Shown piece by piece: positions 16,269 through 26,511 of a stretch of DNA of 64,000 bases. The DNA is taken from NCBI RefSeq assembly GCF_000379185.1, contig NZ_KB900735.1:65682-129681 (forward strand). The letters run 5' to 3'. A program made the translations under genes and the position numbers. The DNA is from Capnocytophaga cynodegmi DSM 19736. GTDB lineage: Bacteria > Bacteroidota > Bacteroidia > Flavobacteriales > Flavobacteriaceae. The notes under the pieces are model-generated. The model was not told where the DNA came from. It worked only from the letters and a program-made list of their open reading frames with translations, and did no database searches. The number at the start of each line of letters is the position of its first letter. The stretch's first letter is position 1.

Positions 16269-19200
16269 ATGATGAGGAGAATATTTCTGATATTACTTTT
16301 TTTTGTTGTGTCTCAATCAGTTGTGGGACAATGTTATGATATTAACGCTTTTAAAGTAACTTCTGTAGAATCTGTTTGTTTGGCAAACGGACACGTTTCC
16401 GTAGAACTCCCTGTGGCAAGTGCTGGTTGTACTGCATCACTTACAATAGAGCTGAAGTTACCAAGTGGTGCAATAGGAGGATTAAAACACAATGTGGCTT
16501 TGGGAGAAATAGTTACATTTGATAATCTGGCTTCAGGAGAGTATTCTGTATTGGTACACGACCCATCGGGAGTATCTTCTTCTCCCAAAAAAATCAGTGT
16601 TTTAGGAACTTATACTAAATTGAATATTAGTAATTTGGAGCTTTGTGGGGCAACGATGTCCAGAACAAGTACAACTTCTCCAGCTTTTTCTCAAGAAGAT
16701 GGAACAATTAGGTTTACTATTGTTGGAGGAACTGGTGTAGGAACCGATTTTCAGGTAAGTTTGGAAGATGAAAATGGAAATGTATTGGTGCCAATTAGGA
16801 ATGTAACACGTCCTGATGCATCAGCTAATTTTTCTTACACACTAACAAAAGAATCTGCCACAGATAGGATACCTTCAAATACAAAAGTGTTTTTGGTGGT
16901 AAAGAATGTTGTTCCAAGTAACATCAGAAATTGTGAGGAGGATATTAAAAGGGTTGAGATAACTACTCCTCCAGCGATATATATGCCAGGGTCATATGAC
17001 ATTGTTTGGGGGCCGATAGCATTACGTGCAGAAGATGATTGTAAATATAGTTTTGGTATAAATATACGAAGAGCTGATGGGCAAACTGTTCATCATAATG
17101 CAGGATGTCGTAATAATGATATATTACGTTATTTTAGAGAAACGGGAAGGGCTAAAATAGAGGTCATAAATTCATCCGATCCTACCAGAATTGGAAATGT
17201 TGATAATCTTGACTATTATACTGCAAATCCACTCAGAGGCTTCAATGGCTGGGGATATAGAACACTTCCAGTTTATTTGGAAGGGGATGAGCTGCTAATT
17301 ACTATTGATGACGGCTTCGGAACAGTTTTGCAACGACGATTCAAATTAGATATTACTCCACAGAGAGGGTTTTCATTATCTAATTCATCTTCTGAGTCTG
17401 GAGCCTGTGATCCTTACTTAAGAATTAAAACATCATTTAGTAATTCAGGAACGAAATATTTTACTGATTTGTTATCAGGAGGAACTTTCCCAGTAACAGG
17501 ATACCAATGGGCAAATGCATACACAAGGCAAAACTGGCTTTCTGGGAAATTTAGATACGAAGTTGAGAAAGAAATATCCACAGGGGTTTATTCTTCAGTT
17601 ACTCATACAGAACCTGATTATGATGTGGTAGACGTGACTCCACACGGAGCAGGAAATTATCGCGTTCGTGTTGTTTCTGGTTCGGGATGTCCTGTTCAGG
17701 AGCAGATTATTCGTAATGTAAATTATCTTTCAACCAATCGTTTTGATAAAGCGTTTAATAGTATTCAAAAAAATAGAGGAATTTATGATGGCACAGCATC
17801 TTTTAGAATGCCTATTCCTACGGATTTTTATTATGAACACCCTACAAATCCAGGAACGGGAAGTAGGGCAAAATTAACCATTACGCGTGCTGACGGACAA
17901 TCTTCTGTGTCTTTTTCAACATCATTATTCTTTGAGAAATCTACTAATAAAACGATTAATTTTCCGATAGAAATACCATTAATTCCAGGTACTATTAACC
18001 CCAATGGAGTTGAATTTGTAGGATTTGGTGATTTCCCTCCAGGAGGATACATTTTCAAGTTGGAAGATGCTTGTGATTCTGCAACAAGGTCAATTAGATT
18101 TACTGACATAATGTCGTTTGGGGCTGGTAATAATACTCCTTCATACAAAGTTGTAAAAAAATGTGATACGAATGAAATTGTTTATACTTTAGGACAAGCT
18201 TCTAACGGAAGTAGAATAAGGACTTATTTACAACGTAGAAACACTTCTGGGATTTGGGATGAAGTTGATGTGAAAAGTTTTAATTCTGATAAGACTTTTT
18301 CGAATGTGACAGCAGGTACATATAGGTTAGTTACACTAAATTACTATTATCCTACGGTAACAGTCAGTCCCGAGCTTTTAGAGTTTATGTGGACTTTGTT
18401 GCCACCGTTTGCAAATTATCCATTAACAGGACTTAGAACTCCAGATAACCCATATGTACTTCAGGAAGTTAGAGGCTATTCTCCTAATATTGAAATTGAG
18501 CCACGTAGTTTTCAACCCTATGTGTCAAGTATTTCTTGTGGAACTACGAGTGGCTCAGGAATGGTTCTCATTGATTTGTCTCTTAGTGATTTAGCTGATG
18601 AAGATATTACTTATACTTTATACAAGGAAGAAATGGGTGCAACTCAAACTATTGTCACAGAAACGCTTTCGTCAACAACGAAAACACATTCTTTTCAAAA
18701 TTTGGACAATGGCAAGTACAGTGTAAGAATTAAAAATAGTTGTTTTGATTACGTAACACAACTGGTAGAGGTTAATTCTGATGCTGCATTCCAACTTAGA
18801 GTTAACTCTTCTCAAAATATCTGTCCAGCAGATGTAGCTACTATGGAAGTAAATGTTTCTCCTGCTTTGTTCGATATTGAGTGGTTTAGAATTAATCCTA
18901 ACACAGGAGTAAAAGAAGGACCAGTAGGAGTTGGACAAAAGATATTTACAGAGACTGTACATACTCAAACAACTTATGAGGTTTCTGTAAAACTTAAAAA
19001 TCATTTTGGTTGCAGTTCAAATTCAGGAAGTGTACAAACAACAACAGTTACAATAATAGATGATAGAGATGCTCCTCAAATTACTACATTTCCAGATAAT
19101 CAAACTCATATAATACCAGCAGGATTGTGTTCAGTAAGTAATATTGTTTGGCAGGAACCTACTTATACGGATATTTGCCCTAACACAGTAACGGTATCAT

Positions 19201-22200
19201 CAACACATACGCAACCCCTGGAATTAAGAGCAGGAGTACATTCTGTTGTTTATACTTTTACAGATGCATTGGGAAACACAACCTCAAGAACATTGGTTAT
19301 CACAATTGAGGAACCTAAATTAGAATCTTCTTTAACAGATAGGTACACTGATGGAAGTACAAATGAATTGACAACATTAACTGCTGACCAACTATTTTAT
19401 TATGAGGTAAGTTATCAAAATATAGGACAAGAGAATATATCAAAGGCAGAATTAATTATACAATTGCCAACCAATTCCAATGTAGAACCATCAACAACAC
19501 ATTCTGTTGATATTTCAGAGGCTGGAACAGCAACAACATATGTGTATAATCCAGCCAATAAGTCATATACTTTTACAATTTCGAATTATCCAACATCGGG
19601 AGGAAAGATTAGAATTCCGTTGCAACTTTCTGGGGGACAGATAGAAGCAGGAAAACCTTGTATGAATATCCTTCAATTTACTTCTACAATAAATTATGAG
19701 GGTGGAGGAGTAACTTGTTCACGAAACGACACAAAAACGATTTCTTCAACCATTGAAATTGATACTTCAGAAAATAAACAGACAAAAATTTCTTGTGGAG
19801 CAACCGTTCTTGAAGCAGAAGCAGGATTTACAGGTTATCAGTGGTTTAGAGGAAATTCAATGCTTGTAGGAGAAACTAACAGGACATACACACCTAATGT
19901 GTCTGACACATACAAGGTTGAGAAATCTATCCTTTGTGGAACAAAAATGGTAACCAGCTTTGAAGTATTTGATTTTAAAGCTCCTGTGGAAATTAGAGAT
20001 ATAACGATAATAAGAGATAAAGTGAATTGTGTAGATAAAGGGCAATTACGTGTAGACACAACGATAGAAGGGTTGGCTCCGTATCGTTATATGGCTCGAA
20101 CGAGTACAGCCCCTTTTCCTAATAGTGCCGATTTTACTACACCAAGTTCAACAGATGTTGTAACAAACTTTGGAGATAATATTTTAGACTTACCAATAGG
20201 AACCTATAAGGTATACGTATTGGATAGTAGTGGTTGTATTAAGGAGTATACACAAAGAACGTTTACCATTACTCAGGCACTTCAGCCGTCAATAGACAAT
20301 ATTGAGGTAGATGTATGTAACTTGTCAAACGGGAAAAATAATGTAAATGTTAGCATAACTTTTGGAGAACCTACATTGGGACATCATTATGTGCTTAATG
20401 GAGCAGCTCCTGTACAAATAAATACAACACCATTTACCATTCCAGAATTATCTCCAGGAACTTATACCATAACTGTTGCTGATGAAAATAATTGTGGAGA
20501 CACACGTACATTTGTTGTAAATCCGCCAGTGAAATTGGGAACTGCAAGTGTAACAAGAGGTCTTTCTTGTTCAAATCCAGTGGCTCAAATTACTTTAGAC
20601 GAGATTTCAGGAGGAACAGGAATTTATACTTATGAGCTTGTACAAGTGATAGATAGAGCGAATAATGTATATACACCAATTTCTTCTTCAACAATAACAA
20701 TTCCTTCAAATACATCAACTTCTGTGGTGGTAGATGTTTTGGCAGTTGGAGAGTACGAATTCCGAGTTAAGGATTCACAAATGACTTCTTGCTCAACGTC
20801 AATAGTAAGTAATTCTGTTATTGTGGAGGCTGCTAAACTTCCAGAAGTAGATACACAACAGACGAAAGTAACTCCTGAATCTTGCCACAAACGAGCAGAA
20901 GGAAGCATTGAGTTAGTATCAATATCAGCTGATTTAGAACCAATTGATTTTAAAATAATTCAGATGAAGGATTTGACAACAGGAACAATAACTCCTATGG
21001 CAATTGTGCCAACGTCATCTTCTTCAAATACGGCAAAATTCACGAATTTATCAGGAACAATTGCAGGAATTGAATACACAATTGAACTAACAGGAAGTAA
21101 CGGATGTAAACGTCAAATACAAGAGATTGTTAAGTCAAATCCTCCTATTCTCGCAAATAATTCGTTGAGTGTTACACAATTATCGTGTGCTTTGAATTCC
21201 AACTTGGAAGCAGTAATTTCCTTTGATATAAATCAAATAAGTGGAGGAATAGCTCCATATACTTGGGAATTTTTCAATAAAGCAACGGGTACTTCTATTG
21301 GAGGAAATAATCAGCCAACTATTTCTATTACAGACATTAATGGAGGAACTTTTTATGTAGAAGTGCGAGATTCTGCAGGTTGTTCAGCAAACACGAATGA
21401 AGTAACAATCAATCCTGTGTTCAATCTGTCAAACGTTGTAGTAACTCCTACTAAACCTATAACTTGTTTGGTAAACGAACAAATTTCAGTGAATGTTACA
21501 GCTACCCCGAACTACATCTCAGGAACAGAGCTTCGGTTTACAGCAAAAAGATTGAGCGATAATTTTACGATAAGCGAAACCTCCTCATCAACAACGGCTA
21601 CAAGTTCCGTAAATCATACATTTACAGGTTTATTGCCAACGGGTGAGTATGAAGTAACAGTTGAGAATTTGACTACAAATTGTAGTGTTAAAGGCACATA
21701 TGTGGTCGCTGATTTAACAAATAAATTTGAAATTAATAAATCAAATGAAAGACAACCTTCTTGTTATCAAGGAAATGATGGTCGAATAACGCTTACTTTC
21801 TTGGATAAGAAGCCAACTATCGGCGGAGATAAATCAACTGAAGGATTTACTTATACAATTACGCATCAGGTAACAAATCAGGTAATAACAGGAACCGTTC
21901 CTTTGGGAGACTCTTCTTCAGAGATTTCGAACTTGTTTGCTGGTGATTATCGTGTTGAAGCAATTTCAATGGCAAATGGTTGTTCTGTAAGCACTTTATT
22001 TACAATACCACAAGCAGATTCTGAAATTGTCATAAAAGCGACTCCAGTAACTCCTCAGGTAAGTTGTGAAACTAATAAAGGAGATATTACTGTTGAGGTC
22101 GTAAGTGGAGGTAAAGCTCCTTACGAAGTGACGTTGTCCTCTGGTACAGAAAATGTAACCCAAACAATTCAGAATAAAATTGTTACATTTAAAGGGGTAT

Positions 22201-23660
22201 CGGCAGGGGTGTATGCAATTACTCTAACGGATGGATGGGGTTGTTCTACTTATATGGGAACACAAACAGTTGAGTTAAAGGCTCCAGAAGCGGTAGTTGC
22301 TAGTGTGACAACAACGAATGTAAGTTGTAACGGGCAGAATGATGGTAAGATAATCGTTACAAATGTGAGTGGAGGCTCTGGCTCAAATGTGTTTACTTAT
22401 GAGTTAGAAGATGGTGTAAATCCTAAGGTAATACAGGATTCAAATGTTTTTGAGAATTTAAAAGCAGGAAGTTATGTGATGACGATTGTGGATAATATGG
22501 GGTGTAAAGTGGTTACAAATACTACAATAACACAACCTACTTTAATAGAAACTAAAATAGATGTAACGGTTTCAGACAGAATTGTTTGCTACGGGCAATC
22601 TGATGGCTATGTGAATATCAAAGCTAAAGGAGGAACACAACCTTATTCGATTGATATTTACACAAAAGAGTCTAATAGTAGGGTTACTCCTGTTTCGTAT
22701 GTAACACCTAACCCTTCAAATCCAGCGTTGGCTTCAGAAGTGGCAATTACAACAGATCCGATTTTAAAATCAGGGACTTACTATGCTAAAGTAACTGATG
22801 CTACTGGTTGCTCGGTAGTTACAAGTGAATTTACTATTGAAGAATTTCCTGATATTCAGCCAAAAGAGGCTTATCAAGATAAAATGTGTAATTCTAATGG
22901 AATTTATGACCCGATTGCAGTAAGGTTTGCAAGTCCTGTGGATATAAATCACACATTCTATATTCTAAATGGAGTTAGAAGTACATTTTCAAGAGTTGAA
23001 GGAAATTATGGTTTTATAGATAATTACGACAGAACAGTAGCAACTCAAACCTTAACTATTGAATACGTAAAATCACATTCTGATGGTCAGCAATTAGGAA
23101 AATGCACAAGTTCAGTTCTGACTTTAACCATAGAAGAAATCAAGGCATTAACAGCAACGGAAGTTACCAATAATGGCTTGAATACGATTGAAGTAAAAGC
23201 AGAAGGAGGGGTTGCTCCGTATCAATATTCATTTAATAATCAAAATCAAGGAAATAATCCTGTTTATATTGTAAAAGAAAGTGACCCGCAATACATCGAT
23301 CCAGTAACAAACGAAGTTGGCAAAGAAATTTCAGTTGAGGTAACAGATGCTTTGGGTTGTACTTACAGTCTTACGATAAGAAAGATTTTCTATGATATTG
23401 TAATGCCAAATTTCTTTACTCCAGATGGTGATGGAATAAATGATAGATGGAAACCAAAAAATCTTGAAAATTATCCAAAATCAAGAACGTATATCTTTGA
23501 TAGAAATGGTAGGAAAATGACGATATTAACACCTATCGAATCTTGGGACGGAACTTATGAAGGTAAACATATGCCATCGGGTGATTATTGGTATATTTTA
23601 GAGCTTAATAAAGCAAAAGATAATCGTAAGTTCTATGGTAATTTTACGTTATACAGATAG
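16269..23660 (+). CDS. SprB-like giant surface adhesin with T9SS type B CTD
   Basis: 2463 residues, start at ATG 16269 or the next codon. A signal peptide ends near 'VVGQ'. Many SprB-type modules are seen in the second half, each with a starting Cys and a 'G.I.V...GG..PY.Y.L.....' pattern, for example 'SCYQGNDGRITL', 'SCNGQNDGKIIV', 'CYGQSDGYVNIKAKGG', 'SCETNKGDITVEVVSGG'. A HYR-like domain is in the middle ('ITTFPDNQTHIIPAGLC'). The last ~85 residues ('MPNFFTPDGDGINDRW' ... 'GNFTLYR') are the classic gliding sorting domain. SprB is carried along the surface by the gliding machinery and binds surfaces; this protein is shorter than the F. johnsoniae SprB. Gliding or adhesion role is inferred. 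Confidence 0.88.
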   Translation: MMRRIFLILLFFVVSQSVVGQCYDINAFKVTSVESVCLANGHVSVELPVASAGCTASLTIELKLPSGAIGGLKHNVALGEIVTFDNLASGEYSVLVHDPSGVSSSPKKISVLGTYTKLNISNLELCGATMSRTSTTSPAFSQEDGTIRFTIVGGTGVGTDFQVSLEDENGNVLVPIRNVTRPDASANFSYTLTKESATDRIPSNTKVFLVVKNVVPSNIRNCEEDIKRVEITTPPAIYMPGSYDIVWGPIALRAEDDCKYSFGINIRRADGQTVHHNAGCRNNDILRYFRETGRAKIEVINSSDPTRIGNVDNLDYYTANPLRGFNGWGYRTLPVYLEGDELLITIDDGFGTVLQRRFKLDITPQRGFSLSNSSSESGACDPYLRIKTSFSNSGTKYFTDLLSGGTFPVTGYQWANAYTRQNWLSGKFRYEVEKEISTGVYSSVTHTEPDYDVVDVTPHGAGNYRVRVVSGSGCPVQEQIIRNVNYLSTNRFDKAFNSIQKNRGIYDGTASFRMPIPTDFYYEHPTNPGTGSRAKLTITRADGQSSVSFSTSLFFEKSTNKTINFPIEIPLIPGTINPNGVEFVGFGDFPPGGYIFKLEDACDSATRSIRFTDIMSFGAGNNTPSYKVVKKCDTNEIVYTLGQASNGSRIRTYLQRRNTSGIWDEVDVKSFNSDKTFSNVTAGTYRLVTLNYYYPTVTVSPELLEFMWTLLPPFANYPLTGLRTPDNPYVLQEVRGYSPNIEIEPRSFQPYVSSISCGTTSGSGMVLIDLSLSDLADEDITYTLYKEEMGATQTIVTETLSSTTKTHSFQNLDNGKYSVRIKNSCFDYVTQLVEVNSDAAFQLRVNSSQNICPADVATMEVNVSPALFDIEWFRINPNTGVKEGPVGVGQKIFTETVHTQTTYEVSVKLKNHFGCSSNSGSVQTTTVTIIDDRDAPQITTFPDNQTHIIPAGLCSVSNIVWQEPTYTDICPNTVTVSSTHTQPLELRAGVHSVVYTFTDALGNTTSRTLVITIEEPKLESSLTDRYTDGSTNELTTLTADQLFYYEVSYQNIGQENISKAELIIQLPTNSNVEPSTTHSVDISEAGTATTYVYNPANKSYTFTISNYPTSGGKIRIPLQLSGGQIEAGKPCMNILQFTSTINYEGGGVTCSRNDTKTISSTIEIDTSENKQTKISCGATVLEAEAGFTGYQWFRGNSMLVGETNRTYTPNVSDTYKVEKSILCGTKMVTSFEVFDFKAPVEIRDITIIRDKVNCVDKGQLRVDTTIEGLAPYRYMARTSTAPFPNSADFTTPSSTDVVTNFGDNILDLPIGTYKVYVLDSSGCIKEYTQRTFTITQALQPSIDNIEVDVCNLSNGKNNVNVSITFGEPTLGHHYVLNGAAPVQINTTPFTIPELSPGTYTITVADENNCGDTRTFVVNPPVKLGTASVTRGLSCSNPVAQITLDEISGGTGIYTYELVQVIDRANNVYTPISSSTITIPSNTSTSVVVDVLAVGEYEFRVKDSQMTSCSTSIVSNSVIVEAAKLPEVDTQQTKVTPESCHKRAEGSIELVSISADLEPIDFKIIQMKDLTTGTITPMAIVPTSSSSNTAKFTNLSGTIAGIEYTIELTGSNGCKRQIQEIVKSNPPILANNSLSVTQLSCALNSNLEAVISFDINQISGGIAPYTWEFFNKATGTSIGGNNQPTISITDINGGTFYVEVRDSAGCSANTNEVTINPVFNLSNVVVTPTKPITCLVNEQISVNVTATPNYISGTELRFTAKRLSDNFTISETSSSTTATSSVNHTFTGLLPTGEYEVTVENLTTNCSVKGTYVVADLTNKFEINKSNERQPSCYQGNDGRITLTFLDKKPTIGGDKSTEGFTYTITHQVTNQVITGTVPLGDSSSEISNLFAGDYRVEAISMANGCSVSTLFTIPQADSEIVIKATPVTPQVSCETNKGDITVEVVSGGKAPYEVTLSSGTENVTQTIQNKIVTFKGVSAGVYAITLTDGWGCSTYMGTQTVELKAPEAVVASVTTTNVSCNGQNDGKIIVTNVSGGSGSNVFTYELEDGVNPKVIQDSNVFENLKAGSYVMTIVDNMGCKVVTNTTITQPTLIETKIDVTVSDRIVCYGQSDGYVNIKAKGGTQPYSIDIYTKESNSRVTPVSYVTPNPSNPALASEVAITTDPILKSGTYYAKVTDATGCSVVTSEFTIEEFPDIQPKEAYQDKMCNSNGIYDPIAVRFASPVDINHTFYILNGVRSTFSRVEGNYGFIDNYDRTVATQTLTIEYVKSHSDGQQLGKCTSSVLTLTIEEIKALTATEVTNNGLNTIEVKAEGGVAPYQYSFNNQNQGNNPVYIVKESDPQYIDPVTNEVGKEISVEVTDALGCTYSLTIRKIFYDIVMPNFFTPDGDGINDRWKPKNLENYPKSRTYIFDRNGRKMTILTPIESWDGTYEGKHMPSGDYWYILELNKAKDNRKFYGNFTLYR

Positions 23661-23668
23661 AAATAATG

Positions 23669-23694
23669 AAAAGGGAAAGAGATTTCCCTTTTTT
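23669..23694 (+). terminator. Terminator of the adhesin gene
   Basis: AAAAGGGAAA / TTTCCCTTTT with a GAGA tetraloop and a following T-run, 8 bp after the stop codon. Confidence 0.85.
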
Positions 23695-23723
23695 GTTTGT
23701 CAATAAAAATTATTATAAAAAAA

Positions 23724-24242
23724 ATGGAGAAAATAATCTTTAAATATTGTCCTAATTGTACTTCAACAAATGTTGAATTTCCTAATAATGTACGCTTTTT
23801 GTGCCACGATTGTGGGTTTGTTTACTATCATAATATTGCGGCTGCGGTTGTTGTTGTGTTTAGGAATCAGGATAAAATTCTCTTTACGATTCGGAACGTG
23901 GAGCCTGATAAAGGAAAGTTGGATTTGCCTGGAGGATTCATTGACCCTAATGAAAATGCAGAACAAGCCGCTTGTCGTGAAGTTAAGGAAGAAATGGGGT
24001 TAGATATACAACCTTCACAATTAAGGTATGTTACAACTTATCCAAATAACTATTTGTACAAAAATGTTCCTTATCGTACAATGGATATTTTTTTTGAATG
24101 TTTCCTTGAAGATACTCAGTTAAAGGTAAATGCAGAAGATGAGATACAAGCTTTAAAATGGATTTCTGTAAATCAAATTAATTTAGATGAGATAGGTTTT
24201 GTATCGGTTCGTAATGTAATCACAAATCATTATAAAAAGTGA
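23724..24242 (+). CDS. Nudix hydrolase with N-terminal zinc ribbon
   Basis: 172 residues from ATG 23724; the TTG at 23697 overlaps the terminator stem region and is rejected. A zinc ribbon is formed by C9-x2-C12 and C27-x2-C30. The Nudix box is exact: G71-x5-E77-x7-R85-E86-V-x-E89-E90-x-G92. The family hydrolyses nucleoside diphosphate-linked compounds; the NudC-like zinc ribbon suggests NADH or similar dinucleotides, but the NudC-specific downstream motif is not evident. Function beyond pyrophosphohydrolase is open. Confidence 0.88.
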   Translation: MEKIIFKYCPNCTSTNVEFPNNVRFLCHDCGFVYYHNIAAAVVVVFRNQDKILFTIRNVEPDKGKLDLPGGFIDPNENAEQAACREVKEEMGLDIQPSQLRYVTTYPNNYLYKNVPYRTMDIFFECFLEDTQLKVNAEDEIQALKWISVNQINLDEIGFVSVRNVITNHYKK

Positions 24243-24305
24243 AAACTCTTTTGTAAATTTCTTTAACATTCAAGTGAAAATTATATTAAAAATACTGAAA
24301 TATTT

Positions 24306-24336
24306 TTTGGTACTTTTAAAAAAAGATGTAATTTTG
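24306..24336 (+). promoter_or_regulatory. Promoter of the N-acetylneuraminate lyase gene
   Basis: TTTG (24306-24309), 19 bp, TAATTTTG (24329-24336): one of the best consensus promoters in the window, 25 bp before ATG 24362. Confidence 0.75.
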
Positions 24337-24361
24337 CACTATGTAATACATAATACAGCAA

Positions 24362-25258
24362 ATGAAAAGTTTAATAGCTGCAACCTACGCTCCGATGGAT
24401 TCAAAAGGGAGTGTATCTACAAAGATAGTTCCTCAATATGCCGATTTCTTAAAAAGAAATGGTGTTAAGGGTATTTTTGCTAATGGCTCTACAGGTGATT
24501 TTGCTTCACTTTCAGTAGAGGAAAGAAAAGAAATTATTGAGGCGTGGGCAGAGCAGAAATCCCCAGACTTTTTCATTACCAACCACGTAGGAGATATTAA
24601 TTTGAATTACGCTGTTGAATTGGCAAAACATTCTGCAGACAAGGTTGATGCAATCTCCACGTTAGCACCTTTTTATTTTAAACCTAATCTTGAAAAATTA
24701 ATAGAGTATTGCAAAGCTATTGCTGAGGCAGCTCCAAACATACCTTTTTACTATTACCATATTCCTGACTTGACAGGGGCAAATTTTGATATGACTCAGT
24801 TTATGCAAAGAGCAAAGGAAGAAATTCCTACTTTTGCAGGTTTAAAGTTCACGCAAAATAATATGATTCATTTTACCCAATCAAGATTTTATGGTAATCA
24901 AGAATTTAATGTTCTTTTTGGTGTTGATGAGGCTTTTTTACCAAGTTTACCATTAGGTGCAACAGGTTGGGTTGGTAGTACTTACAATCATTTAGCAAAA
25001 CTTTATCTGACAATTAAAGAAAATTTTGAGAAAGGTAATAACGAATTTGCTGCTGATTTGCAACAAAAAGCAATAGAATTTGTTAATATAGTGGCTTCTT
25101 ACGGCGGATTTAATGGAGGAGGAAAAAGTTTTATGCGTTTGTTAGGAATAGATTGTGGTTGTGCGAGATATCCTCACGTGACACTAACAGCGAGTCAGTT
25201 GCAGGAAATTTATTCAAAGTTGGAGAAGTTAGGAATTACAGAATATTTATCAAAATAA
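24362..25258 (+). CDS. nanA: N-acetylneuraminate lyase
   Basis: 298 residues, DapA/NanA aldolase fold. 'GSTGD' (residues 42-46) binds the pyruvate carboxylate, 'YYYHIP' (130-135) carries the catalytic Tyr, and K162 in 'GLKFTQNN' is the Schiff-base lysine. The YYxHIP and GLK-F/Y-T forms separate sialic acid lyases from dihydrodipicolinate synthase. It splits N-acetylneuraminate to N-acetylmannosamine and pyruvate in the cytoplasm, for use of host sialic acid. The gene has its own promoter and terminator and no nan neighbour in the window. The GH29 fucosidase 3 kb away would fit the same mucin-derived diet. Confidence 0.9.
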   Translation: MKSLIAATYAPMDSKGSVSTKIVPQYADFLKRNGVKGIFANGSTGDFASLSVEERKEIIEAWAEQKSPDFFITNHVGDINLNYAVELAKHSADKVDAISTLAPFYFKPNLEKLIEYCKAIAEAAPNIPFYYYHIPDLTGANFDMTQFMQRAKEEIPTFAGLKFTQNNMIHFTQSRFYGNQEFNVLFGVDEAFLPSLPLGATGWVGSTYNHLAKLYLTIKENFEKGNNEFAADLQQKAIEFVNIVASYGGFNGGGKSFMRLLGIDCGCARYPHVTLTASQLQEIYSKLEKLGITEYLSK

Positions 25259-25315
25259 GTAAATAACAAAGTTTTTTTCATAATTTTTATTTTTAAGTTT
25301 TCTTTTTTATTATTT

Positions 25316-25348
25316 TAAAAAACGATTGATGTGAATCAATCGTTTTTA
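25316..25348. terminator. Bidirectional terminator
   Basis: AAAAACGATTGAT / ATCAATCGTTTTT with a GTGA loop between the convergent nanA and GT2 genes; A and T runs on both sides. Confidence 0.85.
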
Positions 25349-25394
25349 TTTTTTTGAAAAAGAATATTTAATGTTTTTATGAAAATGTAAATTG

Positions 25395-26390
25395 TTACCG
25401 AAAAAATAAATGTGGAAATAATATTTCAGGCTTTTTAGAGGAAAAACAAAGTTTTACAGAAGCAAACAAAAAGCCAAAACCATAGCTAAAGAATTGTACC
25501 AAAATAGCCCAAACTGACAGAAAGCCAATTTTAATGTTCTTATTTGCTCTGGCACTATCTAACATTAAAAAAATAAAATAAGAGCCGTAAACAAAAATTC
25601 CTTGTGAATATCCAAAGAAAGTAAACAAAATAGAAAAAATTAGTCCTAAAGAAAAGCAAAGAGGTAGCCAATAGATTATTTTTTTTGTTTCTGGATACCA
25701 ATGATTTAGAATGGCACGTGTTTGTCCGAATTTACTAACTTGTGTTTTAAATTTTGTCCAAGAAATTCTGCGTTTGTGGTACACGAAAGCTTCTTCAATA
25801 AATGCTGTTTTAAAACCTAATTTCCAAAGTCTTATAACCAAATCAGGATCTTCTCCAGGGTGTATTTTTCCAAATCCCTTTGTAGCTTCAAAAGCTTTTC
25901 TGGAAAGTCCCATATTAAAACTACGAGGTTCAAATTTTTGTACACTTTTGTTGCTTCCTCGAATGCCTCCAGTTGTCAACAATGAGGTCATTACATAATT
26001 TATAGCCTTTTGAATATCGGTGAAATTATCATCGGCAGTATCCGAGCCACCAAAACAATCAACATAATTTTTTTGGAGAAAATCATCTACTGATTCAAGA
26101 TAATGTTCTGGTAATAAACAATCTGAGTCTAGAATTATAAAATAATCATTTTTTGCTCGTTGCATTCCGTAATTGCGTGATGCCCCAGGTCCTGTATTTT
26201 CCTTGAAGATGTAGTTTATATCTAATATGTTTGAATATTTTTTACAAATTTCTTTCGAAGAAATAGAAGAACCATCTTCAATGACAACTACCTCAAAATC
26301 ATTTTCGTATGTTTGCTTTGAGATACTATTTAAAAGCTCATCAATTTCATCAGGACGATTATATACAGGAATAATGAATGAATACTTCAT
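25395..26390 (-). CDS. GT2 glycosyltransferase with C-terminal membrane helices
   Basis: 331 residues. The GT-A core shows 'IIPVYNRPDEI' at the start, 'VVIEDGSS' and the 'ILDSDCLLP' metal motif (DxD, residues ~92-94), then 'GEDPDLVIRLW', matching the catalytic ED motif. Two to three membrane helices follow ('LPLCFSLGLIFSILFTFF', 'IFVYGSYFIFLML'). It probably adds a sugar to a lipid-linked or surface glycan at the inner membrane. No neighbour helps to define the substrate. Confidence 0.85.
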   Translation of the reverse strand: MKYSFIIPVYNRPDEIDELLNSISKQTYENDFEVVVIEDGSSISSKEICKKYSNILDINYIFKENTGPGASRNYGMQRAKNDYFIILDSDCLLPEHYLESVDDFLQKNYVDCFGGSDTADDNFTDIQKAINYVMTSLLTTGGIRGSNKSVQKFEPRSFNMGLSRKAFEATKGFGKIHPGEDPDLVIRLWKLGFKTAFIEEAFVYHKRRISWTKFKTQVSKFGQTRAILNHWYPETKKIIYWLPLCFSLGLIFSILFTFFGYSQGIFVYGSYFIFLMLDSARANKNIKIGFLSVWAILVQFFSYGFGFLFASVKLCFSSKKPEILFPHLFFR

Positions 26391-26511
26391 TAGTTAAAGT
26401 AATGTTAAAGTTTCTTCTTTTTGTAACTTTTCTTCTACACAAAACGTATAATGAGGTGTAATTATTACAAAAATACTTTTTAGAAAACACAAAAATAAGG
26501 ATAATTTTTAA

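Noticed and set aside
24274-24468. 64-codon frame overlapping the nanA promoter and start
   Set aside because: It runs through a consensus promoter and into nanA out of frame.
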